Of a DNA stretch of 64,000 nt, positions 31,321 through 43,487 are shown in pieces. Source of the DNA: Galeruca laticollis. Lineage: Eukaryota; Arthropoda; Insecta; Coleoptera; Chrysomelidae. Made by a program: the position numbers and the translations under genes. Every line of letters starts with the position of its first letter. Position 1 is the stretch's first letter. The notes beneath the pieces are model-generated. The model did no database searches. It saw nothing but the letters and a program-made list of their open reading frames with translations, and was not told where the DNA came from. The stretch is taken from contig OY998176.1 of NCBI GenBank assembly GCA_963921935.1, positions 48,881,813 to 48,945,812 on the forward strand. Direction: 5' to 3'.

Positions 31321-33783
31321 TATACTGGATAGTCGAAATTGTGTAAAGTGAGTCAGAGCTATCTAATCAACACTTTGGTTAAAGCGCAGTTGCCATATGT
31401 ATTCTAGAGAGAAATGCTGTATTTTATAAATACACTTCAAATCCATTGTGTCAATATTTCAGGTACAAAAGATGCAATGTAATTAAGTCAATACCAATTT
31501 AATATATTTATTTCAAATTTCAAGCAGACTAATAATAATTAGTTTACTTGAAATGTGAAATAAAGTGTTTATGTATATTTCTTGAACGCAAAGTTTGTTG
31601 TGAAAAACTCGCCGATTTGACAATGTTGGAGAGTCGCTTCAATGTTCCGGCTTTGAGAACGAGATAGATAGATCGAGCTACGCGAATGAGACAGTGATAG
31701 TAAACAGTTATGTGAGGTGTTTATTCTCTTCATGAGCGTAACATCAATATTTGTGTTGTGGTTTTGTGTGATAAATCGGTTATTATTGGTATTTATTGTA
31801 ATATTTATATCGGTATATTTAGTGACAATAATGGCGGAGTGTAGCGGTGTTGGCGATAAAAAACGGCGTCGTAACAATTTAATTCGGGAAGAAAAAGTCC
31901 TCATATTAAATGTGTACGAAGGACTGCGTGCCATGGACAAACAGTTGGGTGTTAGTGACGCTGTGATTAAGTGCAGTTATTTAACTAAAGTTTCTGAGAG
32001 TACTATATACAATATTCTAAAGAAATCGCGGGACGGATCTTTGACAAGAGAACGAGGTGAAAACTGTAAACCGAAAAGTAGGGGAAGAAAGAAAATTGTT
32101 TTGGACGACCAAACACGGAATGCTATACGTAGGGAAATACATTCTTTTTATTTTAGGAATGAAATCCCCTCGGTAGCTAAATTGAGCAAGGTAATAGAAG
32201 CTGATGATACTTTACCAAACATCAGTGATAAAGTTTTGAGACGAACTTTAAAATTAATGAATTTTCGTTACCAAACAAGAAGTAGAAACAGTGCCTTAAT
32301 TGAACGAAATGACATTGTGGAATGGAGGAGAAATTATTTAAAACAGATACGACAGTTTCGTAACGAAGGACGGCACATATATTATCTTGACGAAACATGG
32401 TTAAATGAAGGCCACACTGTGTCAAAAGTGTGGCAAGACATGAATATACGAAGCAATGGACAAGCCTTTATGGAGGGTTTCTCTTCCGGTTTAAAAGCTC
32501 CCTCTGGGAAAGGACGTCGACTGATTATCACTCACATTGGCAGCGAGGAAGGATTTGTAGAAGGTGGATTACTAAGTTTTCAGTCCAAAAAAACTGTCGA
32601 TTACCATGAAGAGATGGATGGTAACCGGTTTGAAACATGGTTTAGATCAATTTTAACAAAGGTAACTCCTGGTTCAGTGATAGTTATGGATAATGCTTCA
32701 TACCGCTCTCGTCGACTGGAGCAAATACCTACTTCAGCTAGCCGCAAGAGGGTTATAATTGATTGGTTAGAGAGTAAAAGCATTCCGCACAACGAGGCAA
32801 TGCTAAAAGTTGAATTATTATCTCTCGTACGGAAACATAAAAGCAGTTATATTAAGTACGTTGTCGATGAAATGGCGAAAGATTTCAACGTCTCAGTTGT
32901 TAGACTTCCTCCCTACCACTGTGAGTTAAACCCCATCGAGCTGGTTTGGGCCCAAGTGAAAAATTATGTTGCGAGAAAAAACAGTACATTCAAAATGGCT
33001 GACGTTGAGAAACTGTTTGACGAGGCGCTGCATACCGTTACTGCTGAGAGTTGGCGTAAATGTATTCAACACGTATTAAAAGAAGAAATAAAGTTTTGGG
33101 ATTTAGACATACGTGTAGAAGTAATGACGGAACCACTCATTATCGATATAGGAGGAGAAAGCGATGATTCTGAGGAGTCGTCAGGGAGTGATACCGCTTC
33201 CAGTTAGTCAGACATTTTACAAGTGACCTCGCAACATACCTATACTTATTGGTAATTTATTTTGGTCTTGACAAACAACTTCTTTTCAGTTTTAGTAGTA
33301 GTAAGTTGGAATTGACTTTTAAACATTTTTTTATTTTGTTTTAACTTACTTATGAACAACTTGTGATAAGTTATTATTTCAAATGTTAAAAATTCAAATT
33401 CCAGATATTTCAGTATTCGCACCCTTAAACTATGATACGCTCATGGAGTTCACTTTAAATTGGTATATAACCGATGACGTCACTTTACAGAATTTCGACT
33501 ATCGACTTTTTTATATACATCTTATTATAGCTCATCCTTAAAAATGTGTATTATTCTTGGTAACACCCTGTATATACATAATGATACCTACCATAATAAT
33601 TTCGTATTTCTGTTCTCTCAAATTTAAACGCCAGAGCGTACAAGAACATTTTCTATTTATTTTTTATTTAGGACTATTAAGAACCCTTAAAAAATGATGC
33701 GCTCATGAAGTTCGCTTCTGCAACTGATTTTATGGACAGTAAGAGCGATGAGTCACTTTACAGAATTTCGACTATCGAGTATA
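31321..33783 (+). mobile_element. Tc1/mariner element with intact transposase
   Basis: The left end TATACTGGATAGTCGAAATT and the right end, read inward, TATACTCGATAGTCGAAATT are TIRs that run on through TGTAAAGTGASTCA. Length is 2.46 kb. The right end exists twice: a near copy of the last ~90 bases lies at 33420-33504, so the 3' end was internally duplicated. The outermost pair matches best and is taken as the boundary. Confidence 0.82.
31831..33207 (+). CDS. DD82E-type Tc1/mariner transposase, intact
   Basis: 458 residues from ATG 31831; the frame is also open upstream, but this ATG precedes the basic N-terminus MAECSGVGDKKRRRNN. Residues ~18-65 form a helix-turn-helix (YLTKVSESTIYNILKK), followed by a basic GRKK motif. 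The DDE_3 catalytic residues are Asp187 (YYLDETW), Asp287 (VMDNASYR) and Glu370 (ELNPIELVW), so 82 residues separate the second Asp from Glu. Most Tc1/mariner enzymes have 34-41. DD82E has been reported under the name Sailor; I recall this without checking. The C-terminus is acidic and Ser-rich. It cuts and joins element ends at TA sites. A dead relative lies at 666-1740. Confidence 0.93.
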   Translation: MAECSGVGDKKRRRNNLIREEKVLILNVYEGLRAMDKQLGVSDAVIKCSYLTKVSESTIYNILKKSRDGSLTRERGENCKPKSRGRKKIVLDDQTRNAIRREIHSFYFRNEIPSVAKLSKVIEADDTLPNISDKVLRRTLKLMNFRYQTRSRNSALIERNDIVEWRRNYLKQIRQFRNEGRHIYYLDETWLNEGHTVSKVWQDMNIRSNGQAFMEGFSSGLKAPSGKGRRLIITHIGSEEGFVEGGLLSFQSKKTVDYHEEMDGNRFETWFRSILTKVTPGSVIVMDNASYRSRRLEQIPTSASRKRVIIDWLESKSIPHNEAMLKVELLSLVRKHKSSYIKYVVDEMAKDFNVSVVRLPPYHCELNPIELVWAQVKNYVARKNSTFKMADVEKLFDEALHTVTAESWRKCIQHVLKEEIKFWDLDIRVEVMTEPLIIDIGGESDDSEESSGSDTASS

Positions 33784-34060
33784 GGTAAATTGCGCACAGC
33801 GGTCAAATTGTATCCTTAGTCCGGTATACCTCAAAACTTTGTCTTTCTGATATAATCAACGAATAAAAGTTGATGGAAAGAACATTTCTTGTAAACTATC
33901 TAACCTAACTTAACCTAACCTAACTTTTAAAATTCGTGGAATCGGTAGAAAGTTGTATGACATTTACCTAGACCCTCTTTAGGGTCACTTGTGCGCAATT
34001 TCCCTATGAAAAAGAAACATTTTGGGTATACCTGGCAACAAACTGACCGCTGCGCGCACT
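33781..34060. mobile_element. MITE-like inverted-repeat element
   Basis: ATAGGTAAATTGCGCACA (33781) pairs with TGTGCGCAATTTCCCTAT (33990-34007). A second, outer pair GCGCACAGCGGTCA / TGACCGCTGCGCGC closes near 34057, together with GGTATACC on both sides. The structure may be two nested inverted pairs. It abuts the mariner right end. Contains CCTAACCTAAC at 33901-33924. Confidence 0.6.
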
Positions 34061-34499
34061 TTATCAACCCCGTCAGCTAAATTCAGATATTAATAGTTTT
34101 TTTGTAACTTTGTAATTAAAAAGAAACAAATATTGAGAAAAGAGGCAAAAGGTCTAAATATTAAGCAACAATCAGGGGATACTTGCTGACTTTTATCTTA
34201 AAACTTACCAGTCAATTTACCCTTTTCAAGTGTGGGAATAGTGTCGTTAACACACTGAGAAGTTGTGGGCTAGCTTAAAGAAGTCTTGGGTGCCTGCCAA
34301 AACGTCTATGGCGCCCTATTAGTGAAAACTTCCTTACATTTTGAAGAATCCGCCCCCTTCTTCGACTAGAAGTTAGTAGACTGGCATGCAGGGATTGTTC
34401 TGCGGGATAATCCGACCATCTTTAACGGGCACTGAAGGGTTTCTATTTATTTTTGTGCTTTCTCGTTAACAGATTAAGCACCATTAGGGATCCTCGGAA
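34061..34499. other. unassigned segment inside the pogo element
   Basis: No coding match seen. Transposase coding becomes readable again only from about 34500. Confidence 0.35.
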
Positions 34500-35466
34500 T
34501 AGAATAGGAAACAAGTGATGTGTTTTTGAAGTGGATCCAACATTTTAAAGAGTATGCTTATTTCGCTGTAGAAAATGAAGTTCTCCTTCTACTTGACGGG
34601 CATGCAAGTCAAAAAACGTCGAACTTTTGCATAAGAGCATGGGATTGTGATGTTATGCTTCCGCCACACTTTACACACCGACTACAGCCGCTGGATGTTT
34701 GCTTCTTTGGTCCAATAAAAACTTACTATAACCAGGAAGTGACAGAACAGTTAAAGGGCCCTCCGGGAAGAACTGTTTCTCAATATCAAGTTGGTGGATT
34801 GTTTGCTACAGTTTATGGGAAGATAGAGACAAATCATAATGCTACTAGTGGATTCTTAAAACAGTGGAATCCAGACATATTTCCTAATTATTCATTCAAT
34901 CCTGCAGCAGTTACAAACATACCCCCAAAACAAGACACAATACAAGTTATGGTTGAGCCATAAGAAAATAACAATCATGCTCAAGTTCCCGCCGAACAAA
35001 TCAAAACTCCAATGAAATCGATAGCAATTACAAATTACAAATCGTCCTCTTATTCGACCTCAAGAAATGTCTCCTCTACCATCCACTTCAGGTGTGCAAC
35101 AAAGGTCTAAGAAAAAGAAAGCTAAGTGAACAACAGTTCTTACGGGCGCACCTATTTTTGAGGAGATAAAAGTAAAAGTCGATGAGAAGCAGGCTGTAAA
35201 ATCTCGCTGAGCTGAAAAACGTGCAAAGAAGAACCTATCTGCTATACAACTAGCCGAAACGGAAAGTGAAGCATTTCCAGTTGATGATAATGACGAGGAT
35301 CCCCCATGTTTATACAGCAATAGTTTATATTCCGAGTCGAGGTCAAAGGAACCCTGAATTCGGTGCCAAAAGTGTTCCAGTTATACACATCGTGACTGTG
35401 CTGGGGTTAAAAAATCTCGCAAACAGTATATTTGCGAACTGTGCTGAATTATTATGTGCTATTCTA
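34500..35466 (+). pseudogene. pogo transposase, C-terminal part
   Basis: The frame 34520-34963 carries FLKWIQHFKEYA, the catalytic LLLLDGHASQK and the HRLQPLDVCFFGPIK motif with the third acidic position, then GLFATVYGK and FNPAAVTN. After a stop at 34963 and mixed frames (lysine-rich KKRKLSEQQ-like segments), a Cys-rich tail at about 35310-35466 reads WIRCQKCSSYTHRDCAG, with YICELC after a frame change. It continues the gene begun at 24694. Upstream sequence between the two parts was displaced by insertions or lost. Confidence 0.82.
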
Positions 35467-35689
35467 CGCAAATGGGTGTGTCATTTTACCCAAATGAACT
35501 TTTGGTTGTTTATTTTTGTAAAATTTTTTTTAGTCATAACATGAATCATGCTTTGTTTTTCTTAGGAATAAGTTGTTTAGTTGTACAATACACTAATCAT
35601 ACCATATTTTTGCATGTTAATATGTAAAAAAATTAAAGTGGTACAAACGAAAAACACAGTGGTATGTCATTTAAGGCCAGATTCCCCTA

Positions 35690-38600
35690 CAATCGGTGTG
35701 TTATTCAATCACATTTCTGACATAAATGTAAAATTTATTTAGAAAAAATTATAAACGCTTTTGTAGACATGCCGTAGGTAGGTCAGAATTTCTAAACAAC
35801 GGTAAGAAGTCGGAAATATATTGCCATATGCTGTTCTTGCATGTTACAGATCACGCAAGTTTTCAAAAATAATTTTTGAACGATTATCTGTAACAAGTGT
35901 TTTTTAGTTAGAAAATAAGGCAGTTGTATACTCTTATATTGAAACGGATCATTTCACTATATTTAAAGCATTCGATACAGTATGTTTGGAAAATTCATGA
36001 CGATAGATAATTTTGGCCGTAATAAACTAAAAATCAGAAACAACAGTTCGGTGAAATTTTGTAATCGTTAATTCATTTCAATAATGTTTTAAGAGTGTTT
36101 TTGATATTGAATCAGAACCAAGTTGATTCCGAGAATTCAGGCAATACTAATATATTTTTATTATTTTTAAAGAACTTGAATTGCTTAAGCCAACATCTTG
36201 TGTGGTGTAGACTTTGCACCATAATCTTCTTTCATATTCTAATTTAATAGTTCTTAAAAATTGTCAAATCATTTTTCTCCAAAAATAAATTCAATTGAAG
36301 ATCAAAAGTCGAGGGTTGTAGCAAAGTAGAAAGAAGAAAGTTGTAAGACAAGGTATAAGGAAGGTTTCTAATAAACCTTGAAATAATGGTCTCGCTGAAT
36401 ATATTCGCCAAAATACTGTGCTATGCAAGCACGAGAAGAAATATTATTACAAAGATCTCTTTCAACAGCACAAATGAGTTTTAATGAGGACCTGCACAAT
36501 AAGATCAGAAAGGTGAAGTTTGTAAGTGAAATTCCCATTCAATATGATATTATAGTATGAAAAGGAAGACTTCGAATTTAATGCCCTAGATATGAATGTC
36601 TTCACATATAGCAACTAATACAAGCTGTAATTACATCATCTCCAGTTTTTAATAGAAGTTCGTTACTTTGTCTTAATGAATGGAAAACATTTATAATTGT
36701 TACCCTACAGAGAGAATATAAAAACTGGTCAATAACTAATAACAAACAACATTTTTATGTTTTTAAAGTTAGTAACATATTTAGCGAAACTCCACTATAT
36801 TATAAACAATTGAAATTGTTATATTTCGCACTAAAACTTAGTCTATAGAATAAAAGTAGGAAATCATTTTCAATAGTTGACATTTTTTTGAAAAGCCAGG
36901 TATATATTATTTCTACATTAATTTATTTAATAAAAAAAAGAAAATATTGGTTTATGTTGTGCTTAGCCTAGCGATTTGTTTTGATGTCATCCGAAAAAAA
37001 TAATAGTTTTTCTTGTTGTTTTTGTGTCTAAATTAAATTCAGGGATCTAAGTAAATCCTTTAATCTCCCGGAATATAGAATTACAGTAGCACACATGAGA
37101 GTGATACATTAAAAATATATAAACATCACTAATACGGTAGAGTAGCATTCCTTGACAGCTGCCAACTTTTAAACACTTAAGAATCTTGTTCTTTTTTCCC
37201 TAAATAATTCAACCAAGATAAAAAACAGGTTTGAATAGATTCACTTCTTTTTAGCTAATATTAGAAAATGTGGAAGGAACAACTTCGTATAAACAAGACA
37301 AAATTAACAACATAATAAATAAGTCTCTGTATACATTATGAATATAAATGTAACCGAATTATTGAAACCGTATTGTAACAAAATAGTAGATACTGTGTAA
37401 ATAATAGTTCATTGGTATCTACAGAATCTACAAAGTGCACTAATAAAAATAATTTTAATATATCAAATTTAATTTCAAAATAATACATTCAAAGTTCGGG
37501 TTTAGAAGCCTAAAATCATAGTAAGATCCTGATGCCAGATACCAGTCAGAGCATATAGCTCGTAGTGTAATGAAGATTTGGAGGTATTGAAAATTGTAAA
37601 CTTCTCACTTTATCTCTGATATTGATTAACAATATTGTTTATATCAATAATACTACAAATTTCTACAACTACTATTTTTTTGTCTTAACAATTTTTTATA
37701 TAATTTTGATATTTCTATATTTTGAGTGAATCATCAGAAAGCGGAAACTAAATACTGTGCAGAAGAAATAAATAGATAATAATATCTATAAATAATAATA
37801 GAGAATCAAATAGTATATACAAATATTATAAACCGAATAAAGTAAGGAAAGTCTAGTATGCAGAAAAATCGGTAATCGAAGTGGAATTCCTACATAAGAA
37901 CAATCTCATTGAATAAGCAAGTAGCGGAATTTGGAAGATAGACACAGTTAAAGAAATGAACGAATTTACACAAGGAATATAAGAAAAAATGGATAAATGT
38001 GTAAAAACAGACGCCTTAGATGAAGTTAAATAGTTAATTATTTCGAAGGAAGCAATTAATATTCTAAGCAAGGTTTGAGAAACGTAAATTTGTACCTATT
38101 CTGATGTCAAAAGTCAAAACGACATATTAAACAATATCTTTTGGTGGAATTATAACCAACTAATTTAATCTTTCCTCGGGAACTCGGAAGAGCACGAGTC
38201 AAACATGAAAAGGTCTTGAAATTGTGACAGGGGAGACAAATTTTGGAAACGGGCATAAATTTTTTTAATAGTATTGGAGTTGACAAACGAGGGTGGATTC
38301 CTTGAAAAGGTCAAAGTGACGGGAACAACAGATGTAGAGGGGTGTTATTGTTTTCTTTTGGGGAAAGATCTCTATGTTATGTCATTTTTAAGACTATTCG
38401 AAATAACTAAATCGATTGAAACATCTGTTTTATTCTTACAAAAATATTGTCAAGCATAGAATTAATTGATTTATGATACAAACTTTCAGTGAACTTTCTA
38501 AATTATTCAATAAACAAAGATATCAAGTTTCTTGACCACCAACAGTGTTTTTTCGTCGTTTCGAATGTTTCATAGGTCATTTTAATACGTATAATGGATT

Positions 38601-39281
38601 ATAATTAAGTAATCTATTTTATTAAATTATTGTTTCAATATTATTCTATATAAAAACATATTTATTCAGTGAGTTTATATCAGTAATGAGGGTAATATTT
38701 GGGCCAATATCTTTTGTTATTTACTTCATCTTCAGAGTGCTTATGAGACTGCACATTGTAATCTATTTACAGGTCACACCAACGTTTTAGTCAACGGGTT
38801 AAGCAAACACATGGTTTGACGATAATTTCAATAATTATTTTATGGGCTGTCAGCCAAGTCTAGAGCTTATGGTAATCCATTTTAAGAATTTACAAATCCT
38901 TATATGAACCTTTAAACTAGGAATACCAATAAGTCAACTAATTGCGGATCCAAAAATATAAATCAGTCTAATTTATTTAATAATAATCTGCAGCCTAAAG
39001 GCTTTTTTGTAAATTAGTTGAATATCTACTTTTTATGAACGTTTTCAGTATTATAATTTACTGTTTCTACTCTTATTCTGTGGAATCTACTCATGTTACA
39101 TTTTTAAATGAAACTAACTGTTATTTAAAAAAGTAATAGTTTTTAGTATTAATGATTTTACAAACGTGTGTTATTTCATACATAACAATATTAATTATCA
39201 TCACTATTGGTTGGCAGGGCCGTACCGAGGCACACTTTTTATTGGGGGGCGGGGGAGATAAAAGATAAAAAACCAATCAAA
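35690..39281. other. 3.6 kb without recognised features
   Basis: AT-rich sequence with only short chance frames. CAGGGCCGTACCGAGG with a following G run near 39217 resembles the end of some cut-and-paste transposons, but I found no mate. Confidence 0.45.
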
Positions 39282-40409
39282 TTTTTGTATATGTATTATA
39301 GTCCGGGAAAGTAAGAGAAAATAAGTCAAAAGTTTCCCATACTTGATTTTTCATTTTTGAATGAAAATATATTGACTCTCCTAGATTGTCTAATAATTTC
39401 CGCTGGAGCTTGCGACGCAGCAAGCACAACTCAGACCACCTAAAATTCGAGTGATTTATGCTCGTGTTATTTCTGGATGTGTTCTTACAAAAAATCGTAG
39501 AGATGAAAATTGAAGCAAATCTTATGCTCTTGAAGGTGACGTTAATAGTTTTTTCTAAAAAAATTTTCCGATCTTAAATTTTCCAAAAATTGAAAGAATT
39601 TACGAAAATTATATTTTTGGTTGGTAATTATAAATAAAATATTAATATCAAGGTCAAAACATAGATAAACATAGAGGGCAATCTTCTAAAAATTTACATT
39701 TTTTCAGATTTGGAAAACTCAAAATGGCGGCTGCGCAAATTGGAAACAAATTTTTTTTTTCAATCGCGTCTAAATTTAGGAACATTAACGATATTGACAA
39801 ACGGTTTGTTGCAATCGACAGAGTGAAAGTTATATTTTTATAAATAACATAAACAAAATTTTTTTACATAATTTTTTAGAACATTTAACGAAAATTAAAA
39901 ATTTTCCATTCTAGTTTTTTCTCATTTTGGCGTTGAAAAATTTGTTTAAAATATGTTTTCACGTTATAAATATGTGTGTCTTTGGAAGACAAGTATTTAA
40001 AAAAAATTTTTTTTAGATGCGACTTTTACAAGTTCAGATAAACAAATTCAAAGTCTGTTAGATTCTGTGATAATATTGATTGAAATTTTCAAATTTTGAT
40101 CACTTCGCTAGGTTGTCGAATCCCAACTCAACTTAAACACAAATTTTCATTTTTCTACCGTCAATTGGTCCATTCAAAAGAGAATAGTAATCCTAGCTCG
40201 CTCGGCCAAACGGTGCGGCGGCAGCTGCTTGGTGTTGTGGTGGGGGGTCAGCGCTCGTTCGCAGTTGAACGAAGATCAAGCTTTTATTTTGGTTTTCTTT
40301 GTAAAAATTTTGCATTTGTGGTTTGCTAATAGTATGGTTATTATCAACCATTACATATTGCTAGAAATAAGGTACAATGATATTTATAATTTATATCTAT
40401 AAATCCATT

Positions 40410-40412
<3 letters not shown>

Positions 40413-40485
<73 letters not shown>
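40413..40485. repeat. (AT)n microsatellite in foldback centre
   Basis: About 36 uninterrupted units; could extrude a cruciform together with the arms. Confidence 0.97.
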
Positions 40486-40487
<2 letters not shown>

Positions 40488-40538
40488 CATAATTCGAAAC
40501 GTAGATACTAAGAATAATATTTATTTGCAAATTTACAC

Positions 40539-40915
40539 CTATTTTCTACAAATTCTCGCCCTTTTTGGTCTCTGAGAAAATGGCTCTGTACAATTTCCCT
40601 CGTCATTATCATTAACAAACAAATCCTCATCGATATTATTGCTACTATCAATTGCAAGTTCACAATCAACTAATTGAGTCATATCAAAATTTAGCTCATC
40701 ACTCACAGACTCATTATCATCCTCGTCATTGTCAAATACCGTACTTAGGTACAATTTCGATGTTACAACAGTTTTTGCCTTCGCAATTTTTACATAATAT
40801 CGTACAATGTATGCCAACTTTTTTACAACCACACCTGGTAGTAGAGCACCCTGTGGTACAAGACACGAAATAATGTTCAATAATTCGTCGGGTACAAGTA
40901 CGTCGTCAGTCATGT
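40539..40915 (-). CDS. acidic protein of unknown function in foldback centre
   Basis: ATG 40915 gives a 124-residue protein; the frame is open further upstream into the right arm (to 41039) without another ATG. The first 55 residues, MTDDVLVPDELLNIISCLVP then VVVKKLAYIVRYYVKIAKAK, look globular. Residues 65-110 are Asp/Glu/Asn-rich and the end is basic (SQRPKRARICRK), like a nuclear localisation signal. I recognise no family. It may be a relic or regulator of the foldback element rather than a complete transposase. Confidence 0.45.
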
Positions 40916-42031
40916 TAGTAAGGGTCTTTTGGGCGTTCGAAGAGAATGATCGCTGACCCCCCACCAGAACGCCAAGCAGCTGCCGCCGCACCGTTTGGCC
41001 GAGCGAGCTAGGATTACTGATCTCTTTTGAATGGACCAATTAACGGTAGAAAAATGAAAAATTGTGTTTAATTTGAGTTGGGATTCAACAACCTAGCGAA
41101 GTGATCAAAATTTGAAAATTTCAATTAATATTACGACAGTATCTAGCAAATTTTGAATTTGTTTATCTCAGCTTGTAAAAGTCGCATCTGAAAAATTTTT
41201 TTTCAAAATACTCGTCTTTCAAAAACAAACATATTTATAACGTAGAAAGATATTTTTAAGAAATTTTTCAACGCCAAAATGAGAAAAAACTAGATGTAAA
41301 AATTTTTATTTTCGGTAAATGTTCTAAAAAATTATGTAAAAAAATTTTTAAAAATTTTGTTTGTTATTTATAAAAATATAACTTTCTGTCGATTGCAACA
41401 AACCGTTTCTCAATATCGTTAATGTTCATAAATTTAGACGCGATTGAAATAAAAAATTTGTTTCCAATTTGCGTAGCCGCCATTTTGAATTTTCCAAATC
41501 TGAAAAAATGTAAATTTTTAGAAGTTTTCCCTCTATGTTTATCTATGTTTTGACCTCGATATTAATATTTTATATATAATTACCAACCAAAAATATGATT
41601 TTCGTAAATTTTTTCAATTTTTGGAAAATTTAAGATCGGAAAATTTTTTTTTAAAAACTCCTAACGTCACCTTCAAGAACATAAGATTTGCTTCAATTTT
41701 CATCTTCACGATTTTTTTGTAAGAACACATCCAGGAATGACACGAGCATAAATCACTTGAATTTTAGGTGGTCTGAGCTGTGCTTGCAAGCTGCGTCGCA
41801 AGCTCCAGTGGAAATTATTAAACAATCTAGAAGAGTGATGCTGGGTCAATATATTTTCATTTAAAAATGAAAAATCAGTTATGGGAAAGTTTTGATAGTT
41901 AACAGATTTTTCGACCTTACTTTCCAGGACTATTAATATAAACAAGTATAGGCTTTAACATATTAAAAATGCAACCTACTAGCAAAATCTTAAAAATCCA
42001 AATTTAATTTATTAGATTATAATACTCACAA

Positions 42032-43418
42032 TATACAGTGCTGGGAACATTACGAGGGAACATAGGTTTTACCTTCAATGTGTTAGAAAGAGACAAAATA
42101 CATATACATTCAGTGCATCATTCTTTTTCGCTAACAGGATATCATAAAGTGGAAAACGTCCAATACAAGAAGTTAGAAATACAGATGTGTAATGTGAACA
42201 GTTTAGTTTATTATTTGAGAAATAATAAGATTGTAAGTACTATACTGATAGCTTAATGAGATGAACAATAAAAAATCAACACTACTTTCGTTTATTTCTT
42301 CATGATTAATTTACAAATAAATAATTCAGTAGTAATCAAATTCACTATATTAGTTCGGTTAGTATTGGAATAATTAACCTAAATAACCGTAACATGCGAA
42401 ATAAAATTTGTATTAATAATAATATGTGTTTCCAAATATCTCAATTCTCATTTCTCGCTAACAGGATCTCATAAGTGGAAAACCCACAACGCCGGCCTCT
42501 TACTATTTGTAGCTTCTGACAGTATTGCCAATTTTCATTGTATATTTATATTAATTGTAAAATGCATTGTTCTAAGACGAGAACAAGTTATAAGAAGATT
42601 TTAATTATTATAATTCAAGAGGTTGTAACAGATCAAGATATAATTAATTCCATCTATTCGTTAAATATTTTATTGTAATGCTGGAAATTGTTCTAGTTTT
42701 CAGTTTGAAAGCGGTTAAAACCTTTACTTTTTTTCAGATTTGGCAACGTGAAATTGGTCTCCAAACATCTGCTGTGTTTCGAATGTTAGTAAAAAAAATT
42801 GGTATCTTTATCGTTTGTTATCGTTTGTATGCAAATGAGAACGAGTTCTCTGTGTAAACACACACACAGTGCAAATTAAAAAAAAACGAAAATTAAACTA
42901 AAATCGAATTCTAATGCCTACAATTTTTAAATAAATGTAATAAATTAAAAAATAAAACTTAATTCTTCAATGAGCTTAAATCAAATGTTCGAATAAATGC
43001 CCGTTTTGCGCTATTTGGAAACACATATTATTATTAATACAAATTTTATTTCGCATGTTACGGTTATTTAGGTTATTTATTCCAATACTAACCGAACTAA
43101 TATAGTGAATTTCATTACTACTGAATTATTTCTTTGTAAATTAATCATGAAGGGATAAACGAAAGTAGTGTTGATTTATTTATTGTTCAATGCATTAAGC
43201 TATCAGTATAGTACATACAATCTTATTATTTCTCAAATAATAAACTAAACTGTTCACATTACACATCTGTATTTTAACTTCTTGTATTGGACGTTTTCCA
43301 CTTTATGATATCCTGTTAGCGAAAAAGAATGTTGCACTGAATTTATATGTATTTTGTCTCTTTCTAACACATTGAAGGTAAAACCTATGTTCCCTCGTAA
43401 TGTTCCCAACACTGTATA
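42032..43418. mobile_element. foldback element with ~400-bp arms
   Basis: Arms 42032-42437 and 43012-43418 are inverted copies beginning TATACAGTG.TGGGAACATT. TA lies at both borders as in mariner-type MITEs. The 575-bp centre has a further partial repeat of the arm motif CGCTAACAGGAT. Short frames in the arms are mirror copies and not genes. Confidence 0.88.
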
Positions 43419-43487
43419 CTGTTTGAAAAATAGTAACAAAAACACCTTACTTAAGAAATACGAACGAAAACAGTTCAAAAATATACA

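Larger units (their letters stand above)
24302..35689 (+). mobile_element. pogo-type transposon split by later insertions
   Basis: The left end TAGGGGAACCTGGCCTAAAA and the right end, read inward on the opposite strand, TAGGGGAATCTGGCCTTAAA, are TIRs that continue through ATGACATACCA. TA lies at each border, as expected for pogo elements. AAAATGACA-type subterminal motifs recur inside both ends (about 24317, 24336, 24640, 35480). The transposase is split into 24694-25410 and 34500-35466. Between them lie a Copia element, a mariner element and a MITE. Confidence 0.85.
39282..41955. mobile_element. foldback-type element with ~1-kb inverted arms
   Basis: Left arm 39282-40272 and right arm 40933-41955 are inverted copies of each other by eye. 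Shared landmarks are the GGAGCTTGCGACGCAGC block, CAAAATGGCGGCTGCGCAAA / TTTGCGTAGCCGCCATTTTG, and TGCGGCGGCAGCTGC near the inner ends. The ~660-bp centre holds an AT microsatellite and one minus-strand gene. Outer borders are approximate and no target duplication was identified. Superfamily unknown. Confidence 0.85.

Noticed and set aside
42038..42256. 72-codon frame and its twin at 43254-43478
   Set aside because: They are mirror translations of the inverted arms of a foldback element.
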